Assembly (NCBI GenBank): GCA_029378245.1
Contig: JARKIF010000030.1
Span: forward strand, 62,001-126,000
DNA from: Roridomyces roridus
Taxonomy: Eukaryota; Basidiomycota; Agaricomycetes; Agaricales; Mycenaceae
Direction: 5' to 3'
Length of the DNA: 64,000 nt
The notes below the pieces were generated by a model. That model saw nothing but the letters and a program-made list of their open reading frames with translations. It ran no database searches and was not told the origin of the DNA. A program made the position numbers and the translations under genes. The first letter of the stretch is position 1; every line of letters begins with the position of its first letter. This document shows, piece after piece, positions 55,501 through 64,000 of this stretch.

Positions 55501-58500
55501 AAAGCTGTTCCTTCGGTGGAAGAGGAACAGATTGGATTTCGCAATGCCACGTTCACGTGGTCCAAGGAGATTGACGGCACCCGCAATTTTAGGTTAACGA
55601 TCAAAGGCAAAGTGATATTCCAACGCGGGCGTGTGAACCTTGTCATCGGACCCACTGGATCAGGCAAAACCTCACTTCTCATGGCTCTTCTGGGTGAGTC
55701 TTTTAAGTATGCTGGATGATTTGAAGAACTCCCTTGACCGTCTTTCAAGGCGAGATGCACTGGCTCCCGTCGTCCCCCGAGTCGTGGTTTAATATCCCGC
55801 GGACGGGCGGTATCGCATACGCGGCACAGGAGTCGTGGATCCTCAACGAGACTATCCGCGAAAACATCACGTTCGACACGCCATTTGACGAGGAGCGGTA
55901 CAGGAAGGTTTTGTACCAGTGTGCGCTGGAGCAAGATCTGTCGTTGTTTCAGGCTGGGGATCAGACTGAAGTTGGCGAACAAGGGTTGACGCTTTCGGGA
56001 GGTCAGCGCGCAAGATTAACACTTGCTCGCGCTGTGGTAAGTGACTTTCTTTTTCATGAGCATGATTGTTGATTTCGGTTCAAGTACTCTACAGCCGAGA
56101 TTCTTCTGCTGGATGATGTTCTTGCTGCTCTGGAGTATACCTTTTTCTTTCCCTCACTCCTCTTGCTAACTATCTGTTAGTGTTCATACTGCGCAATGGA
56201 TCGTCGACAAGTGTTTCCGGGGAGACTTGATTCAAGGACGAACCGTGATTCTAGTCGTGAGTCGCTACTCTGCTGATACCGGCCCCGATATCCATCGTTC
56301 TCTAGACACACAACATCGCTTTGACCCAACCGATAGCCGATTTCGTGGTTACCTTCGGCGCCGACGGCACAGTTCAAACACAAGACTCTGTTTCGGAAAT
56401 TCTGAAAAGTGGGACTCTAGACGCCGAGAAAGATCAGCAAAAACTAGATAAAGAACTCAATTCGGAGACGAAGGCCACCGATGGCAAACTGATCATCGCA
56501 GAGGAAGTCCAACTGGGGCATGTCAGCGCTCGTTCATGTGCGTCTTCCCGACTTGAAGCATTATATACTCACTTTCGTGTTCTTTTGCAGTGAAAATGTA
56601 CTTCAATGCCCTGTCGAACGACAACCCGATCCTCTTCTTCACCTGTCTTGTGGGAGGACTCTTTCTGAGCCAGTGTTTTGTTTCGCTGGAGACGTGGCAA
56701 TTGGGATATTGGGCGCGACAATACGATGAGCGCCCTCCGGAAGATGTGGATGTTGTCTCGTAAGTTGCAGCTTACCTACCATGGGAAGGAAACTAAGACG
56801 ATTCCGCAGCAACCTCTCGGTATTCGGTGGGTCTTGCCTTCCCCCCACACCTCCACAGCTTCATCGCTCACTCGGCTCGTAGTGGCAATCACATTCACCT
56901 CTTCCATTGCGATTTCCGTGGTGTTTATCTTCTTTTTATACGGGCAACTCAGAGGCTCCAAGGTGATACATACAAGACTCATCGACTCTGTTCTGCGCGC
57001 CCCTTTGCGATGGCTGGACACAACTCCCACTTCGCGGATAGTCGCTCGGGTCACCAATGACATCCGGGCGTAAGTTCTCATCTTCCACTGGCATCCAGTG
57101 GCAAGCCGCAGACGCTGATGTCCACCTAGTGTCGACGAGGCCGTGGCAGAACATCTCTGGCCTCTTGCAGCTTTGCTTACGGCCATGCTCGTCCGACTAA
57201 TAGCGATCGTCATCTACGCGCCCGCATTTTTCTTTCCCGGTGTGGCGGTTGGCGTTATCGGCGTCTACATTGGACAAGTGTATATTTCCGCGCAGTTGCC
57301 GGTCAAGCGATTCATGTCGAACAACCGAGCGCCGGTTCTCGCTCAGTGCGTAGTAGTCTTTTCCTCTTTGCGAGCGCACTCTGAATGAGGTGCAATTAAA
57401 GCTTCGGGGCGGCGATTTCAGGATTGGGTGCGTGGTCTCCGCCGCTATAACAAACTCCGCTGATCAATCCCATCATCAGTCTCAATTCGCGCTTTCGGAG
57501 CGCAATCTAAATTCGGCCTCGAGTCATTGTCGAGAATAGATAGATACACTCGCGCTGCTCGAAATTTCTACGACTTCAATAGGTAGGTTTGGTGCGGCTT
57601 CTGTGTTCACATTCCATGCTGACCAACGCCAGATGGGTTTCCATCCGCATTGATGTCCTGGGTGCCCTTTTCTCTGCGGGGCTGGCTGCGTATCTTGTCT
57701 ACGTTAAACCGATTTCAGCGGGCGATACAGGGTTTTCGATCAACATGGCGATAGCATTCACCTCCATGCTGCTCTTCGCTGTTCGCACTTGGAACCGATT
57801 TGAAGTTCAATGTAAGCATGAACTGCCCTCATCCGCTGCATTCCTTGGTAACAGTATAAAAACAGGCAACAGTCTCGAACGAATCCAGGCATACATCGAC
57901 ATTGAACACGAGAAACCTGCGACGGAAACGGGCAAGCCGCCGGCGTATTGGCCTGCCAGCGGGGACCTTCGAGTAGAGAATCTCACCGCCCGATACTCCG
58001 AGGATAACCCCGAGATTTTACATGGACTTTCGTTCAATGTGAAATCAGGCGAACGGATCGGCATAGGTGGACTTTTTTTCCACATGATTCCGAGGTTTTA
58101 CTAATACGTATAAAGTGGGACGCACGGGAAGTGGAAAGGCATATACATTGCTTCAGTGGACAAGAATCGGTTTACTGACGATATGCAGAGCTCTTTGACT
58201 CTCTCCCTCCTTCGATGCATACTAACGGAAGGCTGCATGGTCTATGACGGAATCGATACCGCGGAATTGAACCTAGACGCCCTGCGCTCCAGTATCACCA
58301 TTATCCCTCAAGTGGTTCGTTTACCGCTCGGTGGTCATCATCATCATCATGTTGATTCTCAACTTGTTCCCTCCAGCCCGAATTGCTCAGCGGCACATTG
58401 AGAACCAACCTCGACCCTTTCGGGCAGTACGACGACGCCGATCTGAACGCCGCCCTCCGCTCCGCCGGTCTTTTCGCACTGCAGAGCGAATCGGAAGCTC

Positions 58501-59039
58501 GGAATGCTATCACCTTGGACAGCGTCATCTCCGTCGGCGGAAACAACCTCTCTGTGGGACAGCGGCAGATACTCGCCCTTGCACGGTGCGCTTCCCCTCT
58601 TCTCCACGCACTATAGGATTTGAACTTGACGCAGTGCCATCGTACGGAAGAGCAAGATATTGATTCTCGACGAAGCAACCTCTGCGATTGACTACAGAAC
58701 CGATTCGATCATCCAGAATTCTCTTAGGCAAGAGCTACACGGCGTTTCTCTGCTCACAGTCGCGCATCGTTTGCAGACCGTCATGGATGCTGATAGAATT
58801 GTGGGTCTCCTGGCTCTGATTTTTCTTGTACCCCCGCTGATAAACGTAGATGGTGTTGGACGCCGGACATATTGTGAGTGTTCTCTCCGAGCGGGTTGAC
58901 ATTTGATTCCTGAGTGTGTCCCAAGGTCGAGTTCGACAGCCCGAAAAAGTTACTCAAGATCGAAGGGGGCAAATTGCGGGCGATGGTGGACGAGTCACGC
59001 GACAGAGACAAACTATACGGGATGGCGAATGCGAATTAG
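52572..59039 (+). CDS. ABCC (MRP-type) full ABC transporter
   Basis: This full-size ABC exporter is split by roughly twenty short introns. It starts with an extra N-terminal membrane region (about 52572-53540), then TMD1 (about 53600-55430) with [17 protein letters not shown] in the linker. NBD1: Walker [10 protein letters not shown] (about 55650), Q-loop AYAAQESW, signature LSGGQRARL (about 55995), Walker [14 protein letters not shown]-loop THN. TMD2 spans about 56590-57850. NBD2: Walker A GRTGSGKSS, signature [13 protein letters not shown], Walker [14 protein letters not shown]-loop AHRLQT. The NBD2 Walker A is encoded by a 23-nt exon (58116-58138) followed by a GC-AG intron. The stop is at 59037. 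Such pumps export conjugates, drugs or metabolites; the cargo is unknown. Confidence 0.88.
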
Positions 59040-59110
59040 ATGATGTTACAAGTTGTTCCGGGTACATTAATACAATCTCACATGGAGAATGAGAACGAGG
59101 AGCGCCCTCC

Positions 59111-60475
59111 TCAATATTCGGTCAGCTCAACCTTCAGCTCCTCCCTGACCAAGGAGCGCAACCGATCCCGAATACCCTCCACCGCCGCCTTGTTGAGATC
59201 AGAATGCCCCGTAAAAGAGTATCCAAAGCATCGCAAGGGCCCGCTCTTTCTCGCCCTCACCATCTCCAGGATATTCAAATACGAAATATCAGCCGTTCCA
59301 TCGGCAATCGTTAGCGCACGGAGGGCAGGCAGGAATCCCTCCGTGTCGGTCGCGAGCAGCTCAAACAGCTGACGGGCCGTGTATTGGCGGTGGTAGATCT
59401 CGACCTCCTCCACGGACGGGGTGTACCGCAGGCAAGGGATGTACGCGCGGGCTAGGGTGTTGGCCAGGCGGACGCGACGGAGTGGCCAGGAGGAGCGGGA
59501 CGCGAGGGACATGAGTCGGTTCGCACCCTCGTCGTTGAGGTAGGAACACTGCAGGCTTTCCAGTGCGGGGAGAGTCAGGTGGTCGAGGAGAAGGCCGTCT
59601 CCCGAGTAGAGGAAATTGAGCGTGCGGAGATGCGCGAGAATGAGTGGTCGCGGGTCATCTCGCGAGGTGTAAATCGTGCGATTGGTGAGGTACACGGTCA
59701 GAGCCCGGAGATCCTGCGTTTGTCTCAGGACCTCGAGACAATTGAATAAATTCGTGGTCGTGAGCTCCAACGAGAGCAGTTGGCTCCAAGGCAGAGATAT
59801 CCACCTCGGGGAGGCTATAGAAAGCTGCACCTCGCGAAGGCTGGGGGTGTCGCGAAAGCAGGTCATGATCGGCCAGTCGTGTTGGTGGTCCATGGACGTT
59901 CCGATGGACAGTTTCTCCAACAGAGGCAGACGACCCGCCATTTCGGCGTTCGCGAGCGTCGCGTCCAGTGCGAGTTTGAGGGTCCGCAACTGTGTGGATC
60001 GGCGGGAAAGGAAGGAGAGCACGGCCTGGGTTGATGCAGATCTGGATATTTCCAGGTCCAGTGGCTCGTCGCCAGCGCGCGACAGCCAGCACTCGGTGCG
60101 GCTCAAGAAGGCATCCAGACCAACTCTCGGTGGGAAGATGCGCAGATTGGACCAGAAAGGATGTATCGAGAGACATATCTCTCTCCAACTCCTGCATACA
60201 CTCGCTAGCAGCAAGGGTCCGCGGCCGGGATCCTGGGTGTAGCCTATATGTGGGTTTTCGACGTAGTGCGAGAAGATTTCGCCCATGATTTCGGGGGGAA
60301 GGGTGAGGACGGGGTAGACGATAGCTCCGAGTCCATAGACGACGACGTCACGCTCCGCTGTGAGGAGCCGTAGTCTAGACTCGAGCCCGGCCATCTCGTG
60401 CTCAAGTGCTGCGAGACGCGCACGAAGGGCTGCGGCGGAGCTGTTGAGGGACTCTTGTGTGGCGGTGGTAGCCAT
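59111..60475 (-). CDS. F-box protein, single exon
   Basis: This intronless gene of 454 residues opens with a coiled coil (LRARLAALEHEMAGLESRL, about residues 15-40), then a classic F-box: LPPEIMGEIFSHYV and LLASVCRSWREICLSIHPFW. Leu-rich repeat-like segments follow (LRTLKLALDA, LLSLELTTTNLF, LRRVRLANTL). This architecture is the commonest F-box type in Agaricomycetes, where it is thought to act as an SCF ubiquitin-ligase receptor. The start is the first ATG (MATTATQ). It converges on the ABC transporter gene with 71 bp between stops. It is not closely related to the three MHRFF/MQRCL paralogs. Confidence 0.9.
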   Translation of the reverse strand: MATTATQESLNSSAAALRARLAALEHEMAGLESRLRLLTAERDVVVYGLGAIVYPVLTLPPEIMGEIFSHYVENPHIGYTQDPGRGPLLLASVCRSWREICLSIHPFWSNLRIFPPRVGLDAFLSRTECWLSRAGDEPLDLEISRSASTQAVLSFLSRRSTQLRTLKLALDATLANAEMAGRLPLLEKLSIGTSMDHQHDWPIMTCFRDTPSLREVQLSIASPRWISLPWSQLLSLELTTTNLFNCLEVLRQTQDLRALTVYLTNRTIYTSRDDPRPLILAHLRTLNFLYSGDGLLLDHLTLPALESLQCSYLNDEGANRLMSLASRSSWPLRRVRLANTLARAYIPCLRYTPSVEEVEIYHRQYTARQLFELLATDTEGFLPALRALTIADGTADISYLNILEMVRARKSGPLRCFGYSFTGHSDLNKAAVEGIRDRLRSLVREELKVELTEY

Positions 60476-61005
60476 GGTGGACGTTCGGGACAAGCTGTGA
60501 GATCACAGTTCGGATGCAGAAAAACTTTCTCCGGCTCCTGCCCAATTTGCTCTATGGGTGAGTGGCCCAGCGCCCAGCGCCGTCGGACCTTGATTTGCTC
60601 TATATCCCGGACCCGTTTGGGCCCCCTGATTTACTGTATCCCGACCTAGTTAGTAGTAGGGAGTGCCCGGGGACTTGAATCCTTACCATGCCGGCATGTG
60701 ACCACTGATCCGCCGCACTTGACATGTTGCTTGCCGACGTCGGGTTGGTGGCGCCGGAAGTTGAAATTATTCCACGATTCCGTCACCTGCGCCTTGTTCT
60801 TCCGTGCAATGTGAAATCCAGCCCGAGGCACAATGTCTGCCAGATCTAAATGAGGTTGGTACTACTTAATCTCGATGGCGGACGCCGAGCCGTGTCCCGT
60901 ACGGGCCTCCCTTTACTCAAATTCTCGTCATGACTGGCCCTATGGCGTCGTTGTACTTCTAACCGACGGACATGATCTATGGGCAGCAATGCTAACTTGA
61001 ATTGG
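60476..61005. other. Intergenic, one weak B-box-like motif
   Basis: The minus strand near 60665 has ATTCAAGTCCCCGGGCACTCC, reminiscent of a tRNA T-arm and acceptor, with CATGCCGGCATG upstream. The T-stem does not pair, so I do not call a tRNA. Otherwise empty. Confidence 0.4.
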
Positions 61006-62205
61006 TTACAGTACTTGAGTAAACCCACCCAATATCTCCCGCATGACAAGTTCCGGCCGATGGTAATGAATCTGATTCCATTTTCAGCCGGCGCAAAAGC
61101 AACTTGATAAGTTATATCACCCACCAAATGATTGGCACCCGGCACCAACACAAATTTGATCGGGCGAACGGCTTTACCACTCGCGCGCGCGTCAATATAC
61201 ATTTGCAGCGTCTTCGTGAAACTCCAGATGCAAACAGCCATCGTCCGGGTCCCTGACATATATACGACTTTCAGACGGGGGAAGTAGGAGGATACGGTGT
61301 TCTCGTCGAATAGCGCTGCGTGTGCCTGGGTCTGAAGCAGAGCTTGGATGTTGGGTTGAAGGCTAGAATATCATGGAGTAAGTATATATTTCAAGCAAGC
61401 AGAAGGTTCTACGCACAGGGAAATATCGGTGGCAAGTACAACGGGGAAGGGCGTGGAGAATTTCGCTCTTTCCTCCGCGGAATAGCAGTCGATAGTCGGG
61501 GTCTCGGCTGGGTCGACTACTTCCGAGGGCTTTCCCCAATGAACGCCGCTCGCTTCCCCCGAGCCGAAATCGGGATGGTCGTAGAACGCACTGACCCACA
61601 CCGCTATGGCAGATTGCCTCTCTTCTGGATAGATCTTTGGGTCTAAGAGCGGGTTATATACTTGAGTGTCAGGGGGCATTGGATAGCCCAAGGCTGGCAT
61701 TGGCGGGTCTGGAGGAGCAAAGAGTCAAGACTCAGCTAGAGCTTTATACCTAGGATGGAATATACCTCACCGTACAGAACCAGAGTCCGGAGGTACGGTT
61801 CAATCGCCTCGTAAAGCTGTCCGTTTACTACCTTCGGATCCGCCAGAAGCGACAACGTCGTCGCGTTTGCAAGACTCCAGCCTACGAGGACGAGCCCTCC
61901 TTTCGAACGATCCGGGCTCACCGGAGGCGCACTCTCCTTTTCAATAAAATGTTTCAAGAACCAAGCCAGCTGCAATGCCAGTCGGTCTTGAAAGTCCTTC
62001 CTCCCTTGATGCATTTCCTCGACTTCAGCATCGGCGAAGGGGGTGGAGCCGTGGTAACCGCGCCGATCCATGAGGACAAGTCGAGCGTTATACTTGGGGG
62101 CCCACTCGTGCAGTCGTTCAAAGACATCTGTTGGAAAATAGTATTGTTTGTTCAGAGGTTCCATTGGCCAGGGAACGCACATCCGTTGAATGAAATCCCG
62201 TGGCC
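61006..62205 (-). CDS. Alpha/beta hydrolase (copy 2), 5'-truncated
   Basis: Exons by comparison with copy 1: 62205-62181 (only GHGISFNG of the oxyanion strand), 62127-61771, 61708-61417, 61362-61125 and 61071-61006. The second exon is 357 nt, exactly as in copy 1. The nucleophile elbow is GWSLANA, so the GxSxG ends in Ala. SAFYDHPDFGSG, YMSGTRTMAVCIW and VPGANHL follow. The first exon with LPDG..YTDSG and the start codon is not recognisable upstream of 62205, where the sequence becomes unrelated. The gene therefore looks truncated, unless the first exon has moved far upstream. Confidence 0.72.
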
Positions 62206-62942
62206 ATTTCGCTTCAAGTTCCCACTGGCACTCAACAAACAGCTGGATTGATGAAAGCTAATATCCGCTCCTGGCCGCGAAGGTTGCTGGTTGTCGGTAG
62301 CTTTGTACCGAAGCGGGGACAATGACGGAGGATTTGAGACACTGGCTCAGAGTTGCATCACGCACGGGCTTCAGTGCCACTGAGATAGTACCACGAACGT
62401 CGGACTCACAAGTGGAGCAGGTAGTAGCAGAGATGAAAGCGGAGGAGAAGAAGGAGAGTCGTTTGATCCGTCCAAACACGGCATTGCTGGCATTGATCGG
62501 ACACAGATACGGATCTACGCGGCTCAAACGCGGCTCCTCAGGCTCGCGCCTAATACTTAACTGCTCCAAGCCCATGGCTTGCGCATTACCAGTGCTCTGG
62601 TCGACTGGATTATTCTGCAAAATTCGAGCCAACTCTCTGGTACCGATAAAACGAGTGACAATCGAGTCATGTTTTCATACATACTACAGACCCTCGACGC
62701 TCCGGCGGCTTCGAAAGCTCCGCGAAGAGCACCCAGTAAGACTTCATTCTTCGGTTCCGGTACGTGTAACTTGAGCGCTTTCGCCTTTACACGACCGGCA
62801 CAGCAGACAGTTTCATTATTACGGGCTGTCCCAGCACACCGGCTACCTCTTGAGTCTTTTGACCCATATTCGTGACTCCATCGCTTTTGTTTCTACACGA
62901 CTGCCCTGCCACAGCAGGCGATTATGGGCTAGCTGGAATTGC
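62206..62942. other. Unrecognised sequence between the two hydrolase copies
   Basis: This replaces the expected first exon and promoter of hydrolase copy 2. Open frames on both strands (for example 62322-62774) have no domain. It may be the scar of the rearrangement that truncated copy 2. Confidence 0.4.
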
Positions 62943-64000
62943 TTACAGTACTTGGGTAAACCCATCCAATATCTCCCGCATGAAAATATCCGGCATATGG
63001 TAATGAATCTGAATTCGTTTTCAGCCCCGCGCAAAACCAAGTTGTTGGTTGTGATTATCACCCACCAAATGATTCGCACCAGGCACCAGCACGAATTTGA
63101 CCGGCCGAATGGCTTTACCACTGGCGCGGGCGTCAGTGTACATCCGGAGCGTCTTCGTGTACGCCCAGATGCAAACAGCTATCGTCCGGGTCCCTGAAAT
63201 ATGTACGACGTTCAGACGGGGGAAGTAGGATGATACTGTGTTCTCCTCGAATAGCGCCGCGTGCGTCTGGGTTTGAAGCAGAGCTTGCATCTTGGGTTGA
63301 AAGCTAAATACGATTGAGTGAGTATATGTTTTCAAGCGACTATCTCAGGTTCTACGCACAGGGGAAAATCGGTGGCAAGTACAACGGGGAAGGGTGTGGA
63401 GAATTTCGCTCTTTCCTCCGCGGAGTAGCAATCGATAGTCGCGGTGTCGGCTGGGTCGACTACTTCAGAGGGTTTCGCCCAGTGTACACCGGTCGGTTCC
63501 CCCGAGCCAAGATCGGAATGGTCGTAAAACGCACTGACCCACACCGCTATGGCAGAATGCCGCTCTTCTGGATCGACCGTTGGGTCCACTGCGAGTGGGT
63601 AGTATACTTGAGTGTCAGGGGGCATTGGATATCCCAAGGCTACGGTCGGTGGGTCTGGAGGAGCAAGATTCAGCCAATAGAGGCTTATACCTAGGGGAAT
63701 ATACTTTACCGTACATAACCAGCGTTCGGAGGTACGGTTCAATCGCCTCGTAAAGCTCTCTGCCAACGACCGTTGGATTCGCCAGGAGCGACAGCGTCGT
63801 AGCGTTTGCGAGACTCCAGCCCACCAGGACAAGCCCTCCTGTGGAACGATCTGGGTTCACCGGAGGCGCACTCTCCTTTTCAATAAAATGCTTCAAGAAA
63901 CAAGCCAGTTGCAACGCCAGTCGGTCTTGGAAGTGCTTCCTCCCTTGATGCATTTCCTCGACTTCCGCATCGGTGAAGGGCGTGGAGCCGTGGTAACCGC
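62943..64000 (-). CDS. Alpha/beta hydrolase (copy 3), runs off the window
   Basis: Exons: from beyond 64000 to 63710, 63654-63360, 63303-63066 and 63008-62943. It is very similar to copy 2 (for example IEKESAPPVNPDRS, GLVLVGWSLANATTLSLLA, YPMPPDTQVYYPL, KFVLVPGANHL). The nucleophile elbow is GWSLANA as in copy 2. The C-terminus reads IHYHMPDIFMREILDGF. The last two exons are 238 and 66 nt in both copies 2 and 3, so copies 2 and 3 are a recent tandem duplication. The 5' part lies outside the window, so completeness cannot be judged. Confidence 0.82.

Noticed and set aside
60640..60720. T-arm/acceptor-like sequence suggesting a tRNA
   Set aside because: The T-stem does not pair and no 5' acceptor strand is present.
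1..64000. CRISPR arrays, prokaryotic operons, rRNA
   Set aside because: No regularly spaced repeats, no Shine-Dalgarno-linked genes; intron structure is eukaryotic throughout.

Overview
This window is nuclear DNA from a filamentous fungus, most likely an Agaricomycete (mushroom-forming basidiomycete). Genes are cut by many short introns of about 45-60 nt. The protein families are typical of that group: F-box proteins starting with a coiled coil, NmrA-like Rossmann proteins, a small many-TM membrane family, and DNA-binding-like 'VWIR..' proteins. Between genes lie Ty3/gypsy, LINE-like and DNA-transposon sequences. I see no prokaryotic operons, CRISPR arrays or rRNA.

Layout. 0-4.2 kb: a small hypothetical gene, then a head-to-head pair of NmrA-like genes with the same six-exon layout. 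4.2-8.0 kb: a DNA-transposon graveyard with two delimited elements and two inverted AAGTTG/CAACTT clusters. 8.3-13.8 kb: a tail-to-tail pair of multi-TM paralogs with a possible small secreted protein between them. The minus-strand paralog carries one transposon in its first intron and another in its fourth-exon-side intron, yet keeps matching exon lengths. 14.9-21.7 kb: an alpha/beta hydrolase, two F-box-type paralogs and proline dehydrogenase. 22.4-29.2 kb: a duplication-rich block with inverted and direct repeats, a Tudor-like gene and a third, frameshifted F-box paralog. 30.1-37.8 kb: a young Ty3/gypsy retrotransposon with 664-bp LTRs that look identical, a 4-bp target duplication, and a slippery site between gag and pol. 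It sits inside a LINE-like relic. 38.7-43.1 kb: a short-chain dehydrogenase lacking the usual catalytic lysine, the inverted copy of the Tudor-like gene, the direct copy of the 26-27 kb repeat, and a hypothetical gene. 43-52.5 kb: gene relics, an unknown minus-strand gene, a candidate solo LTR, a foldback, a Tc1/mariner-like element, a C-terminally shortened BAHD-type acyltransferase, and a MITE. 52.6-59.0 kb: a full ABCC (MRP-type) transporter. 59.1-64 kb: an F-box protein and two more alpha/beta hydrolases related to the one at 14.9 kb, one 5'-truncated and one running off the window.

How it fits together. The main theme is local duplication followed by transposon-driven divergence. The NmrA pair, TM pair, F-box trio, Tudor-like pair and hydrolase trio are all intra-window paralogs, often in inverted orientation. 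Oxidoreductase-like, hydrolase, acyltransferase and transporter genes occur together. That could suggest a specialised-metabolism neighbourhood, but no backbone synthase is visible, so this is only a weak inference. Exon coordinates were derived by eye from splice consensus and paralog comparison; for most multi-exon models the summed exon length is a multiple of three.
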